From contig JACCWY010000527.1 in NCBI GenBank assembly GCA_013697395.1, forward strand, positions 1 to 22,203: a DNA stretch of 22,203 nucleotides, written 5' to 3'. Below, one piece after another: positions 15,261 through 22,203 of the stretch. Both the position numbers and the translations under genes were made by a program. Source of the DNA: Chloroflexota bacterium. GTDB lineage: Bacteria > Chloroflexota > Limnocylindria > QHBO01. The notes beneath the pieces were generated by a model. It saw only the letters and a list, made by a program, of their open reading frames with translations, did no database searches and had not been told where the DNA came from. Numbering within the stretch: the first letter of the stretch is position 1; the number at the start of each line of letters is the position of its first letter.

Positions 15261-15763
15261 TAGGTGCGTTCGATGCGAGCCCCGTCGATCTCCGCGGGCG
15301 AGCGCAGATGATGCACCGAAGCGAAGCCCTCGTTCGGCAGCGCAGCCAACGAGTCGACCAGCCATCGGTGCTGCCGTCGCAACGCCCCCGGTGGCGGGCG
15401 AGGCGCGGCGCGCGTGGCGTTGCGCTCGAGCGCCACGGCCAGCGGCACGTCGAGCACGATGGCGACGGCCGGACGACGGTGGCGCCGTGCAACAGTGACC
15501 AGCTCCGCCCGTGCCCAATCCTCGACGTTCGTGGCATCGACGACGGTCAGCCGGCCGCGGCGCAGCCGCATGGCCAGGATGCGATGCAGGAGGTCGAAGG
15601 CGTCATCGGTCGCGCCCGGCGCCGAGGCATCATCGGCAATCATGGTGCGCAGCGCGTCGGACGAGAGGACCTCGGTGGGTGCGAATTGGCGACCGGCAAA
15701 GGTGCTCTTGCCGCTGGCCGCGATGCCGATCAGCAGGACCAGCGAATCCGCCGGGATCAGCAA
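15260..15763 (-). CDS. P-loop kinase/ATPase resembling the Pnkp kinase domain
   Basis: This 167-residue protein has the Walker A motif GIAASGKST at residues 13-21, LSSDALR after the second strand, VVDATNVEDWAR as the Walker B/acceptor region, and a basic lid (LERNATRAAPRPPPGALRR). This order matches the 5'-polynucleotide kinase domain of bacterial Pnkp and related zeta-toxin-like kinases; standalone versions exist and their substrates are mostly unknown. There is no phosphatase or ligase domain. The start is a TTG at 15763 with no good ribosome site. A strong hairpin (15777-15805) separates it from the gene upstream. Its stop codon abuts repeat copy 2. Confidence 0.82.
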   Translation of the reverse strand: MLIPADSLVLLIGIAASGKSTFAGRQFAPTEVLSSDALRTMIADDASAPGATDDAFDLLHRILAMRLRRGRLTVVDATNVEDWARAELVTVARRHRRPAVAIVLDVPLAVALERNATRAAPRPPPGALRRQHRWLVDSLAALPNEGFASVHHLRSPAEIDGARIERT

Positions 15764-15776
15764 CGCGGGAGAACGG

Positions 15777-15805
15777 ACCGGCCGCCTTCGATCTCGGCGG
15801 CCGGT
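15777..15805 (-). terminator. Hairpin between zinc-ribbon-like gene and kinase
   Basis: ACCGGCCGCC (15777-15786) pairs with GGCGGCCGGT (15796-15805), a perfect 10-bp stem with 9-base loop. It lies 24 bases downstream of the stop of the minus-strand gene at 15830 and may end that transcript. Confidence 0.6.
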
Positions 15806-15829
15806 GGGGATGCCATGAGAGGCTGGGGG

Positions 15830-16021
15830 TCAGCCCTGTGCGTCGCAGTCGGGGCACATCTCCGAGTCGGGGATCGGTGCCTTTGGCTGGCCGATCGCAC
15901 GGGGAAGAGCGCGTCCGCAGATCGTCGAGCCTGGCTCACCGACGAGATGGACCTTGCTGAAGTGGCGATCCGGAAGGCGCCACGTCACATAACGGCGCTG
16001 ACGAGTGGGGGTCGAGGACAC
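15830..16021 (-). CDS. Small zinc-ribbon-like protein
   Basis: This is a 63-residue protein with VHLVGEPGSTICGRALPR and, near the end, MCPDCDAQG. The pattern His...Cys...Cys-x-x-Cys suggests a small metal-binding fold seen in short high-GC actinobacterial proteins. The function is unknown. I choose GTG 16021 because GGAG lies nine bases upstream and the gene then starts downstream of a good sigma-70-like promoter (TTGTGA-17 bp-CATAAT, 16049-16077). The longer reading from GTG 16075 would start inside that promoter and is unlikely. Confidence 0.5.
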   Translation of the reverse strand: MSSTPTRQRRYVTWRLPDRHFSKVHLVGEPGSTICGRALPRAIGQPKAPIPDSEMCPDCDAQG

Positions 16022-16048
16022 AGGGCGGGACTCCGATTGCGGGAGGTA

Positions 16049-16077
16049 ATTATGCCAGAAATCGGGCCTTTTCACAA
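16049..16077 (-). promoter_or_regulatory. Sigma-70-like promoter for zinc-ribbon-like gene
   Basis: On the minus strand TTGTGA (16072-16077) and CATAAT (16049-16054) are separated by exactly 17 bp. This is the most canonical promoter in the window. It overlaps the plus-strand leader ORF at 16052. Confidence 0.6.
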
Positions 16078-16117
16078 ATCGACCCCCGATCTGGCAGCAT
16101 GGCCAGTGCAGTCATGA
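16052..16117 (+). CDS. Leader ORF (21 aa) overlapping pfk start
   Basis: The ATG at 16052 has GGGAGG (16041-16046) five bases upstream, a near-perfect ribosome site. The 21-residue peptide begins MPEIGPFHK and ends at TGA 16115-16117, which overlaps the ATG of phosphofructokinase as ATGA. The kinase start itself has no ribosome site, so the leader may load ribosomes for it by translational coupling. The peptide shows no known motif. It could be chance, since an opposing promoter shares the DNA. Confidence 0.45.
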   Translation: MPEIGPFHKSTPDLAAWPVQS

Positions 16118-17289
16118 AACGCATCGCCATTCTCACCGGCGGCGGCGACGTCCCCGGGCTGAACTCCGTCATCAAGAGCGTCGTCTATCGGTCCAGCGAG
16201 GTGGGCTGGCAGGCACTCGGCATCCGGCGCGGCTGGCAGGGGCTGACGCACCTGGATCCTGCCCAGGAGGACGGTGGCGGCTTCCTGCGACCGCTCGACC
16301 GGGTCGCGACACGGGCCATCGACCGAACGGGCGGGACGGTGCTCCACACCTCGCGCACCAGCCCTTCGAACATGGGCCGTGAAGCCCTGCCCGAGCACCT
16401 CGACCAGGCGCGCCTCGCGAGTCTGGAGACGCAGGACGGCAGGTTCGACCTCACCCCGATCGTGCTCGAAAATCTGGAGCGGCTCCAGGTGGACGGGCTG
16501 GTCGCCATCGGCGGCGACGACACGCTGAGCTATGCGGCCCGGCTCGGGCGCGAGGGCTTCCCGGTCATCGCCATCCCCAAGACCATGGACAACGACGTGC
16601 ACGGCACCGAGTACTGCATCGGCTTCTCGACCGCCGTGACCCGGGCGAAGGAGCTGATTAACCGCCAGCGCACGACGCTGGGCAGCCATGAGCGCATCGG
16701 CGTCTTCAGGATTTTCGGCCGTAATGCCGGCTACACCGCGTGGTATGCCGCGTACGTCACGAGCGCCCGCTGCGTCGTCCCGGAGGCGCCCTTCGACCTC
16801 GATGCGCTGGCGCACATCCTGGCCGACGACCGGCGCCTGAACCCGTCCGGCTACGCCTTCGTCATCGCCAGCGAAGGAGCCATCTGGCGCGGCGGCGAGC
16901 TGCACGAGGTCGGTGAGGCGGACGCCTACGGTCACCGCCACAAGGCCGATGTCGGCGAGGCGCTCGCCGATGAGCTCAGGCGCCGCACCGGCGTCGAGAC
17001 CGTGCATTCCGACCTGACCTACGACCTGCGCTCCGGCGACCCGGACGCGCTCGACCAGATGGTGGCGATCACCTTCGCCAACGTGGCGGTGGACCTCCTG
17101 GCCGATGGGCAGTTCGGGCGCATGGTCGCCATCCGCGATGGCAAGTACTCGCACGCTCCGCTGCCGTCCCGCTCGCTCGGCGCGCGGACGCTCGACATCG
17201 ATGCGATGTACAACACGAAGCGCTTCCGTCCTCGCTACGAGGCGAAGCTCGGGTCGCCGCTGCTGCTGGGGCCGGCGGTCATCGAGTGA
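16114..17289 (+). CDS. 6-phosphofructokinase, PPi-dependent type by motif
   Basis: This intact 391-residue PfkA-family enzyme phosphorylates fructose 6-phosphate. It starts MKRIAILTGGGDVPGLN, the usual family start, which is why I prefer ATG 16114 to 16099. The donor-site motif is GGDD (residues 133-136) rather than GGDG, and the catalytic loop is PKTMDND (155-161) rather than PGTIDND. Aspartate and lysine at these two positions (E. coli 104 and 124) are the accepted markers of pyrophosphate-dependent enzymes, which work reversibly. The later FGRNAG replaces the usual MGR context. The MFS gene overlaps its stop as GTGA. Translation may depend on the leader ORF at 16052. Confidence 0.9.
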   Translation: MKRIAILTGGGDVPGLNSVIKSVVYRSSEVGWQALGIRRGWQGLTHLDPAQEDGGGFLRPLDRVATRAIDRTGGTVLHTSRTSPSNMGREALPEHLDQARLASLETQDGRFDLTPIVLENLERLQVDGLVAIGGDDTLSYAARLGREGFPVIAIPKTMDNDVHGTEYCIGFSTAVTRAKELINRQRTTLGSHERIGVFRIFGRNAGYTAWYAAYVTSARCVVPEAPFDLDALAHILADDRRLNPSGYAFVIASEGAIWRGGELHEVGEADAYGHRHKADVGEALADELRRRTGVETVHSDLTYDLRSGDPDALDQMVAITFANVAVDLLADGQFGRMVAIRDGKYSHAPLPSRSLGARTLDIDAMYNTKRFRPRYEAKLGSPLLLGPAVIE

Positions 17290-18714
17290 GCGGCGCCGAC
17301 GGCGCCTTCGCGCCCGACCGGCGCCTGCTGACGGTTGGGCTGATCGGCCTCGTCACAGCGGCCGCCTTCAGGGGATGGCCGTCCCGACGGTGCTGCCGGC
17401 GCTCGTCGCCGACCTCGGCGGGCTGGACCGCTACGGCTGGGCGTTCAGCGCGTTCTGGTTGACGAACATCGTGGGCATCACGCTCGCCGGCTCCGACGCC
17501 GACCGGCGCGGGCCGGGTCGAGCCTTCGCGATCGGCGTCGTCCTCTTCGCGGCCGGCATGGTTGTCTCCGGCATTGCGAACGACATGCTCACCGTGATCG
17601 CCGGGCGGGCGATCCAGGGCTTCGGCTCGGGAGCGATCGGTTCCGTGGTGTACGCGGCCATCGTGCTGCCCGGGCCTACCCGAGCTCGGCGACGCCACGC
17701 ATGATCGCGCTCGTATCGAGCGCCTGGGTCGTGCCCGGGCTCGTCGGGCCGGCGCTGGCCGGCACCGTGACCGACGCGCTCGACTGGCGCTGGGTCTTCC
17801 TCGGCATCGTGCCGCCGGTCCTGGTCATGGGCCTGGCGGTCTACCCGCAGCTGGCCCGCCTGGGACCGGCCGCGCGGACGGCCGTCGAGGGCACGCGCAG
17901 CGACACGAGCCGCGCGTTCGACGCGGTACGGCTGGCCGTCGGCTCGACGCTCCTGCTGGCGGCGCTGACGATCGGGTCGGTCCCCCTGGCGATCGCGTCC
18001 GCCGCGGGCGGCGCATGGCTGGCCATCGGCTCGGTGCGCCATCTGCTCCCGCCGGGCGCCCTGCGCCTCGCCCGGGGCCGTCCGTCGGGGGTGGTGGCGG
18101 TGTTCGGGATCGCCTTCTCCTTCTTCGGGACCGAGGCGTTCGTGCCGCTCACCGTCGTCGACGTGCGGGGCGGGTCCGTCACCCTCGGCGGCGTGGCCCT
18201 GTCCGCAGCGGCGGTGACGTGGGCCGCCGGATCCTGGCTCCAGGCACGGGCGGCGGCGGCCGGCATCCGTCGGGCGCTGGTGACGAGCGGCGCGGTGCTC
18301 ATCGGCGCCGGGATCGTGGTCACGGCCCTCGTGCTGCTGCCCTCGATGCCGGTCCTCGTGGCCGCGGCCGGCTGGGCGGTGGCCGGACTCGGGATGGGGC
18401 TCGCCTACTCGATGCTGGCGCTCGTGATGCTCGAGAGCTCCGCGCCGGGCGAGGAGGGATTCAGCTCGGCCGCGTTCCAGCTGATGTTCACGCTCGGGAC
18501 CGCGTTCGGGGCGGGGATCGGCGGGGCGGTCGTCGCCCTCGCCGACGTCGGCGTCCTCGATCTGTCGCCGGCCATCGGGCTCGTGTACGGGCTGATGCTC
18601 GTCATGGCCCTCCTCACGGCCGGCGTCTCGTTGCGCGTGCCGCGCGGTCCGTCGGACCGGGCCGCCGTCCTGGAGCGGCCGATCCCGAGCGGCGCGCCGC
18701 TGGAGCATCCGTAG
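17286..18714 (+). pseudogene. MFS transporter (DHA2-like), two frameshifts
   Basis: The start GTG 17286 overlaps the phosphofructokinase stop. The first frame gives a short N-terminus and part of helix 1 (LLTVGLIGLVTAAAF). A shift near 17370 leads to MAVPTVLPALVADLGGLDRY through AGRAIQGFGSGAIGSVVYAA. A second shift near 17675 leads to YPSSATPRMIALVSSAWVVP and the long remaining part with many hydrophobic helices to TAG 18714. The joined protein of about 475 residues resembles drug/proton antiporters of the DHA2 group, including the DRRGPGRAF loop between helices 2 and 3. The helices are otherwise intact, so indel sequencing errors are a fair alternative. The substrate is unknown. Confidence 0.82.
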
Positions 18715-18770
18715 CGCCCACGCCGCCGTCGCGACCGACAGCTGTCGCGCGCCCGCGTCAGGATGGAGCC

Positions 18771-19739
18771 ATGCGGCGAATCCTGACCATCGACGGCGGA
18801 GGCGTGCGCGGCATCATCCCGGCGTTGCTGCTGGCCGAGCTCGAGCGCGACACCGGCACACCGACGCGGAAGGCGTTCGACATGGTGGCCGGCACCTCCA
18901 CCGGCGCTGTGCTGGCTGCCGGGATCGCTGCAGGCATCCCGGCGGCGGAGCTGGTGCGGCTCTACGCGGAGCGCGCGCCGGAGGTATTCCGTAGCATTCC
19001 GCTGCTCAGCGGCGTCCGGCGCCTGGTCACGGGCACGCTGTACGACACAGAGACCCTGCATACGCTGATCCGCCACGAGCTGGGCCCGGAGGCGCGCGAC
19101 TGGACGCTGAACGACGCGCCGATCGACCTGCTCATCACGGCGAAGCGGCTGGCGGACGGCATGCCGTGGTACTTCGTGCGCGACAACCCGGCCAACTCGT
19201 GCCGCGCTGGCGGCTTCAGGCTGAGCCACGTCGTCACCGCCTCGGCCGCGGCGCCGACCTACTTCCGGCCATGGACGATCGCGCCGATCGGTGAGCTCAT
19301 CGACGGGGGCATCGGCGTGGCCGGCAACCCGGTCTACCAGGCCTGTGTCGAGGCCTTCGAGTACACCAACGCCTACGAGCCGGCGGAGACGCTCGTCGTC
19401 AGCCTCGGGACGGGCAAGCTGCTGCGCCGCGAGCGGCCGCGCTGGCTCTGGCCGTGGCTCGGATGGCTGCTCGCTGAGCTGCTGCGCTCACCGGCTGAGC
19501 AGCAGACGGAGCTCCTGCACCGCCACTACCCGGAGACGCCGTTCTACCGGCTCGACCTGGAGCTCGAGCACGAGATCGGGCTGGACGCGGTCGATCGCAT
19601 CGGGGAGCTCAGGGCGCATGGCGCGCGACTGGCGAGCGCGGTCGACTGGCCGGCGATCCTCGAGGGCCGCGACGAGCGCTTCCGCATGACCGACGCGACC
19701 ACGCTCCCGCGTGAGTATTGCCGGCTCGGTCCTGGCTGA
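18771..19739 (+). CDS. Patatin-like phospholipase/acyl hydrolase
   Basis: This intact 322-residue patatin-domain protein begins almost at residue 1: the oxyanion glycine loop GGGVRG is at 9-14, the nucleophile elbow GTSTG at 41-45 (Ser43), and the catalytic aspartate in DGG at 178-180. These form the Ser-Asp dyad that hydrolyses acyl esters of lipids. There is no signal peptide; a tryptophan-rich hydrophobic patch (RWLWPWLGWLLAELL) near residue 222 could touch the membrane. The start ATG 18771 has a GGA-rich stretch seven bases upstream. It follows the MFS remnant by 56 bases and may be transcribed with it. Members include CapV/CBASS-type effectors, but no cyclase or other defence partner is present. 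Confidence 0.9.
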   Translation: MRRILTIDGGGVRGIIPALLLAELERDTGTPTRKAFDMVAGTSTGAVLAAGIAAGIPAAELVRLYAERAPEVFRSIPLLSGVRRLVTGTLYDTETLHTLIRHELGPEARDWTLNDAPIDLLITAKRLADGMPWYFVRDNPANSCRAGGFRLSHVVTASAAAPTYFRPWTIAPIGELIDGGIGVAGNPVYQACVEAFEYTNAYEPAETLVVSLGTGKLLRRERPRWLWPWLGWLLAELLRSPAEQQTELLHRHYPETPFYRLDLELEHEIGLDAVDRIGELRAHGARLASAVDWPAILEGRDERFRMTDATTLPREYCRLGPG

Positions 19740-19820
19740 GGCGGGACATCCGACCCTTGCCCGCCCGCCATGCCAGGCGCCTGATGTGAGCGCCACGGCC
19801 CCGAGCAAGTGGGTGGACCG

Positions 19821-20405
19821 ATGCTCGACGCGCGAACCATCACCAGGCGCTCCTTCATGCGACGCGTCCTCGGGGCAGGCGTCGGCCTGCTCTCGCTCGA
19901 GTTCGTGGGTGGCACGCTCGCATTCCTATGGCCCAACATCACCGAGGGCCTGGGAGCCACGTTCCGGGTCGCCAGGCTCCCGGACCTCCTCGCCGCCGAT
20001 CCCGACTTCGCAAGGGGCTACCCGCACAGCTTCACCGCCGCACGGAGCTTCCTCATCAACGTCCCTGCCGCGCGTGCCCTGGCCAGAGGCGACGTCGTCC
20101 AGTCGCCGCCACCATCCGCGACCGACCTCGTCGCGCTGTGGCGCAAATGTCCCCACCTCGGCTGCATGGTCCCCGACCTGTGCGAGTCCGTGAAGCGCTT
20201 CGAGTGCCGGTGCCATGGCTCCACCTTCAACATCCTGGGCGAGAAGCTCGAGCGAGGTCCCGCGCCGCGCGGGATGGACCGCTTCGCGGTGCTGGTGGAG
20301 AGGGACGGGACCGTCGTGATCGACACCAGCCAGGTGCTGTTCGGAGCGCCGGAAGGAGTCGTGACCTTCACCGATCCGCATCCGTCCAACGTCGGATGCT
20401 CGTGA
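19821..20405 (+). CDS. Tat-exported Rieske [2Fe-2S] protein
   Basis: This 194-residue protein has a twin-arginine motif (TRRSFMRR, residues 8-15) followed by a hydrophobic helix (about 16-37) that would anchor it, with the cluster domain outside. The cluster ligands are in CPHLGC (Cys110, His112) and CRCH (Cys129, His132); Cys115 and Cys131 form the usual disulfide. An extra Cys121 lies between. This is the build of cytochrome bc-type Rieske subunits (QcrA/PetC-like), but no cytochrome b or c gene is adjacent in the window, so the partner is unknown. I choose ATG 19821, with GGTGGA upstream, over GTG 19809. The gene converges with the FAD oxidoreductase, 17 bases between stops. Confidence 0.88.
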   Translation: MLDARTITRRSFMRRVLGAGVGLLSLEFVGGTLAFLWPNITEGLGATFRVARLPDLLAADPDFARGYPHSFTAARSFLINVPAARALARGDVVQSPPPSATDLVALWRKCPHLGCMVPDLCESVKRFECRCHGSTFNILGEKLERGPAPRGMDRFAVLVERDGTVVIDTSQVLFGAPEGVVTFTDPHPSNVGCS

Positions 20406-20422
20406 ACGGCTCGAGGGCGGCC

Positions 20423-21610
20423 TCAGACGACGTTGAGCTCACGGATCAGCTTGCCGCGCGCGATGCGGTCGAAGCCGAGCGGCCGCAGGTCGATCGTCTC
20501 GTAGCGGCCGGTGGCGATCCACTCTGCGAGCCCTCGCCCGACGGCTGGTGCCTGTTGGAGCCCGTGACCTGAGAACCCGTTCGCGAAGAGCAGGTTCCCG
20601 ATGACGGGGTGCGGCCCGATGATCGCGTTCGCGTCGAGGGTATTGACCTCGTAGTGCCCGGCCCACGTGTCGAGCAGGCGGAGGTGGTCGAAGGCGGGGA
20701 CCCGATGCGCCAGGGCAGGCCACACGATCGACTCGAACGCCGCTCGATCCGTGTCCAGGTCGAGGGTGTCCGGATCCGGGTCGCCGTCACGCGGCGAGAA
20801 GCCGGCGATGTAGGCCGCCCCCTCCGGCCGCAGATAGACGCCGGTCGGGTCGATCGTGAGCGGTGCCGCGCCGAGGCTGACCGGTGCCTCGACGTGGTAG
20901 ACGTGGCGCTTGCGCGGGCGGACCGGCAGCTCCACGCCGGCCATGGCGGCGACCTCGGCAGCGCGAGGGCCGGCCGCGTTGACCACCCACTCGACACCGA
21001 TGACGCCGCCGTCCGCCAGGCGCACCCCGACCAGGCGGTCGCCGTCTCGATCGAGTCCCACGACCTCGCCGATGCGCTCCTCCACCCCGAGCGACCGGGC
21101 GCGACGTCGAAAGCCCTGGAGCAATGCGTATGCGTCGAACCAGCCTTCGTCCGCGAGCCCCAGCGAGCCGCCGGCCAGGTCGTCGGTGTGAAGCCACGGG
21201 AAGCGAGCCCGCAGCTCCGCGCGGTCGAGCAGGGCGACCTCCACGTCGAGGCCGCGCTGGAGGGCGTGGTTGCGCTCGAGCGTGGTGCGGCCCGCATCGG
21301 TCGCCAGGAAGAGATAGCCGTTCTCGACGAAGTCGACGTCGGGCACGCTGCCATCGACGGCCAAAAAGCGTTCGAGGTGCTTGATGACCTCCACGCCGAA
21401 TCGGCTGATCTCGATGTTGAGCGGCGTGCTGAACTGGAGGCGGATGCTCGCGGCCGAGAGGGTCGTCGAGGAGGTGCGGAACGTCGGGTCGCGCTCGACG
21501 ACAACGATCCGCCCGTCGAAGTCGGGCCGGTCCGCCAGGAAGGTTGCGACCGCCGAGCCGATGATGGCCCCGCCGACGATGACGACGTCGGCACGCTCCT
21601 CCGAGTTCAT
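20423..21610 (-). CDS. FAD-dependent oxidoreductase, DAO family
   Basis: This intact 395-residue protein has the dinucleotide motif VVIVGGAIIGSAVATFLADR near residue 9, an acidic strand end (VVVERD), and the C-terminal ATG-type region (NLLFANGFSGHGLQQAPAVG) of the D-amino-acid oxidase/sarcosine oxidase/glycine oxidase family. WAGHYEVNTLDANAIIGPHP is the typical FAD-side loop, resembling FOXRED1-like and sarcosine-dehydrogenase-like members. It would oxidise an N-substituted or amino substrate; which one is not readable. I choose ATG 21610, preceded by TAGGAT seven bases upstream (leaderless pattern); the open frame further upstream crosses the divergent promoter and next gene. It diverges from a second DAO-family gene. 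Confidence 0.88.
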   Translation of the reverse strand: MNSEERADVVIVGGAIIGSAVATFLADRPDFDGRIVVVERDPTFRTSSTTLSAASIRLQFSTPLNIEISRFGVEVIKHLERFLAVDGSVPDVDFVENGYLFLATDAGRTTLERNHALQRGLDVEVALLDRAELRARFPWLHTDDLAGGSLGLADEGWFDAYALLQGFRRRARSLGVEERIGEVVGLDRDGDRLVGVRLADGGVIGVEWVVNAAGPRAAEVAAMAGVELPVRPRKRHVYHVEAPVSLGAAPLTIDPTGVYLRPEGAAYIAGFSPRDGDPDPDTLDLDTDRAAFESIVWPALAHRVPAFDHLRLLDTWAGHYEVNTLDANAIIGPHPVIGNLLFANGFSGHGLQQAPAVGRGLAEWIATGRYETIDLRPLGFDRIARGKLIRELNVV

Positions 21611-21617
21611 TGCGCCG

Positions 21618-21634
21618 ATCCTAGCCGGTAGCAT
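21618..21634. promoter_or_regulatory. Divergent -10 elements of two FAD oxidoreductase genes
   Basis: Minus strand: TAGGAT (21618-21623), seven bases, ATG 21610. Plus strand: TAGCAT (21629-21634), seven bases, ATG 21642. Only 31 bp separate the two start codons, so the two promoters necessarily overlap the opposite gene's -35 region and are probably co-regulated or mutually exclusive. Confidence 0.55.
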
Positions 21635-21641
21635 GGTGCCC

Positions 21642-22203
21642 ATGCCCGAACCGAGAGTCCGCTTCGCGGATGCCCTGCCGGCAACCGCCGATGTCGTGGT
21701 CATCGGTGGCGGAGTGGTGGGCTGTGCGACCGCCTTCTTCGCGGCCCGCGCCGGGCTCCGGGTCCTCGTGCTGGAGCGGCATGCGGCGTTGGGAACGCTC
21801 ACCACAGCGGCCTCGACCGGCGCGTTCCGGCTCCAATTCGACAACCCGGAGGAAATCGCCACCGTCCGCGAGGGCGTGGAGCTCTTCGACGACTTTGCCG
21901 AGCGAACCGGCCTCGACGGCTGGGACCTTGGCCTCCGCCACGGCGGCTACCTGTTCTGCTCGCTGACCGATGCGATGGTGGAGCGGTCCAGCCGCCTGGT
22001 CGAGCGACAGCGCACGTGGGGGTTGACGGACGTCGAGCTGCTCGGCGGCGACGCGGCGCGAGAGCGCTGGCCATGGCTTTCGCCGGACGTGCGTGGTGCG
22101 CGTTACCGCGCCGGGGACGGCTGGCTCGACGCCAAGCGTCTGACAGCCGGGTACGCCACGGCAGCGTCGAACCCCGACGGCATTCCCGGCGTGGCGGCTG
22201 GGG
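21642..22203 (+). CDS. FAD-dependent oxidoreductase, DAO family, 5' part (runs off window)
   Basis: From ATG 21642 the frame stays open to the window end, giving 187 residues of the N-terminus. The FAD motif VVVIGGGVVGCATAFFAARA is at about residues 17-36, followed by VLVLERH and a STGAFRLQFDNPEEIATVRE segment. That segment parallels the SAASIRLQFSTPLNIEISRF stretch of the divergent neighbour, so the two are paralogues or subunits of one heteromeric dehydrogenase. HGGYLFCSLTDAM and WPWLSPDVRGARYRAGDGWL fit the sarcosine-dehydrogenase-like group. An ATG nine bases earlier (21633) is possible but would overlap the -10. Confidence 0.85.
   Translation, partial: MPEPRVRFADALPATADVVVIGGGVVGCATAFFAARAGLRVLVLERHAALGTLTTAASTGAFRLQFDNPEEIATVREGVELFDDFAERTGLDGWDLGLRHGGYLFCSLTDAMVERSSRLVERQRTWGLTDVELLGGDAARERWPWLSPDVRGARYRAGDGWLDAKRLTAGYATAASNPDGIPGVAAG

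Noticed and set aside
14182..15498. Long plus-strand open frame of 438 codons
   Set aside because: It is a shadow of the P1 peptidase and crosses repeat copy 2; the composition is histidine/arginine-rich without domain motifs.
15260..15763. Zeta-type toxin of a toxin-antitoxin pair
   Set aside because: The P-loop kinase resembles zeta toxins loosely, but there is no small antitoxin gene beside it and the motif order is closer to Pnkp kinases.
18771..19739. CBASS or other defence system because of the patatin
   Set aside because: No nucleotidyltransferase, ubiquitin-like or nuclease partner is nearby; a patatin alone is common in lipid metabolism.

Overview
This is a GC-rich bacterial window, roughly 70% G+C by eye, with short intergenic gaps and about 24 protein genes or gene remnants on both strands. 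There is no rRNA, tRNA, CRISPR array or recognisable transposase. The gene mix fits a Chloroflexota lineage of the Limnocylindria/Ellin6529 type, or a deep-branching actinobacterium. It includes a dynamin-like GTPase pair, an Rv2578c-type radical SAM protein, a SemiSWEET, a PPi-type phosphofructokinase and many starts that look leaderless. The taxonomy is inference only.

Layout. 1-2448: the 3' part of a dynamin-like protein, coupled to a YfjP-type membrane GTPase. 2449-4381: a small membrane protein, a methyltransferase remnant, a SemiSWEET, copy 1 of a 214-bp dispersed repeat, and a broken dienelactone-hydrolase-like gene. 4383-6562: a radical SAM gene and a secreted zinc protease diverge from a LexA-like palindrome. 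6575-8603: a collapsed HxlR regulator diverges from a flavin monooxygenase interrupted by an in-frame TAG, followed by a 34-residue membrane peptide. 8640-9400: a small unknown gene sits between two 95-bp elements with matching inverted ends. 9460-11449: a frameshifted SDR epimerase downstream of msrA, divergent from an acyl-CoA thioesterase. 11450-13908: mostly debris, namely hairpins, an amidohydrolase tail, a frameshifted XRE-cupin regulator and a truncated Dpp-type permease, then a clear terminator and an unexplained stretch. 13909-16021: a P1 peptidase, copy 2 of the repeat, a P-loop kinase and a small zinc-ribbon-like protein. 16052-18714: a short coupled leader ORF, phosphofructokinase and a frameshifted MFS exporter. 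18771-22203: a patatin, a Rieske protein and two divergent FAD oxidoreductases, the last running off the window.

Three features go beyond ordinary genes. (1) A structured, almost identical 214/215-bp repeat lies about 11.7 kb apart in two intergenic regions; it carries a 15-bp stem and an internal one-base indel that argues against coding. (2) A LexA-type operator lies directly on the -10 element of the radical SAM gene. (3) A recurrent TANNNT-(6 or 7 nt)-ATG architecture appears at seven gene starts, with a relaxed eighth case, pointing to widespread leaderless transcripts. About nine genes are broken by indels, stops or deletions while their neighbours are intact. This could be true decay or assembly error, and sequence alone cannot decide.
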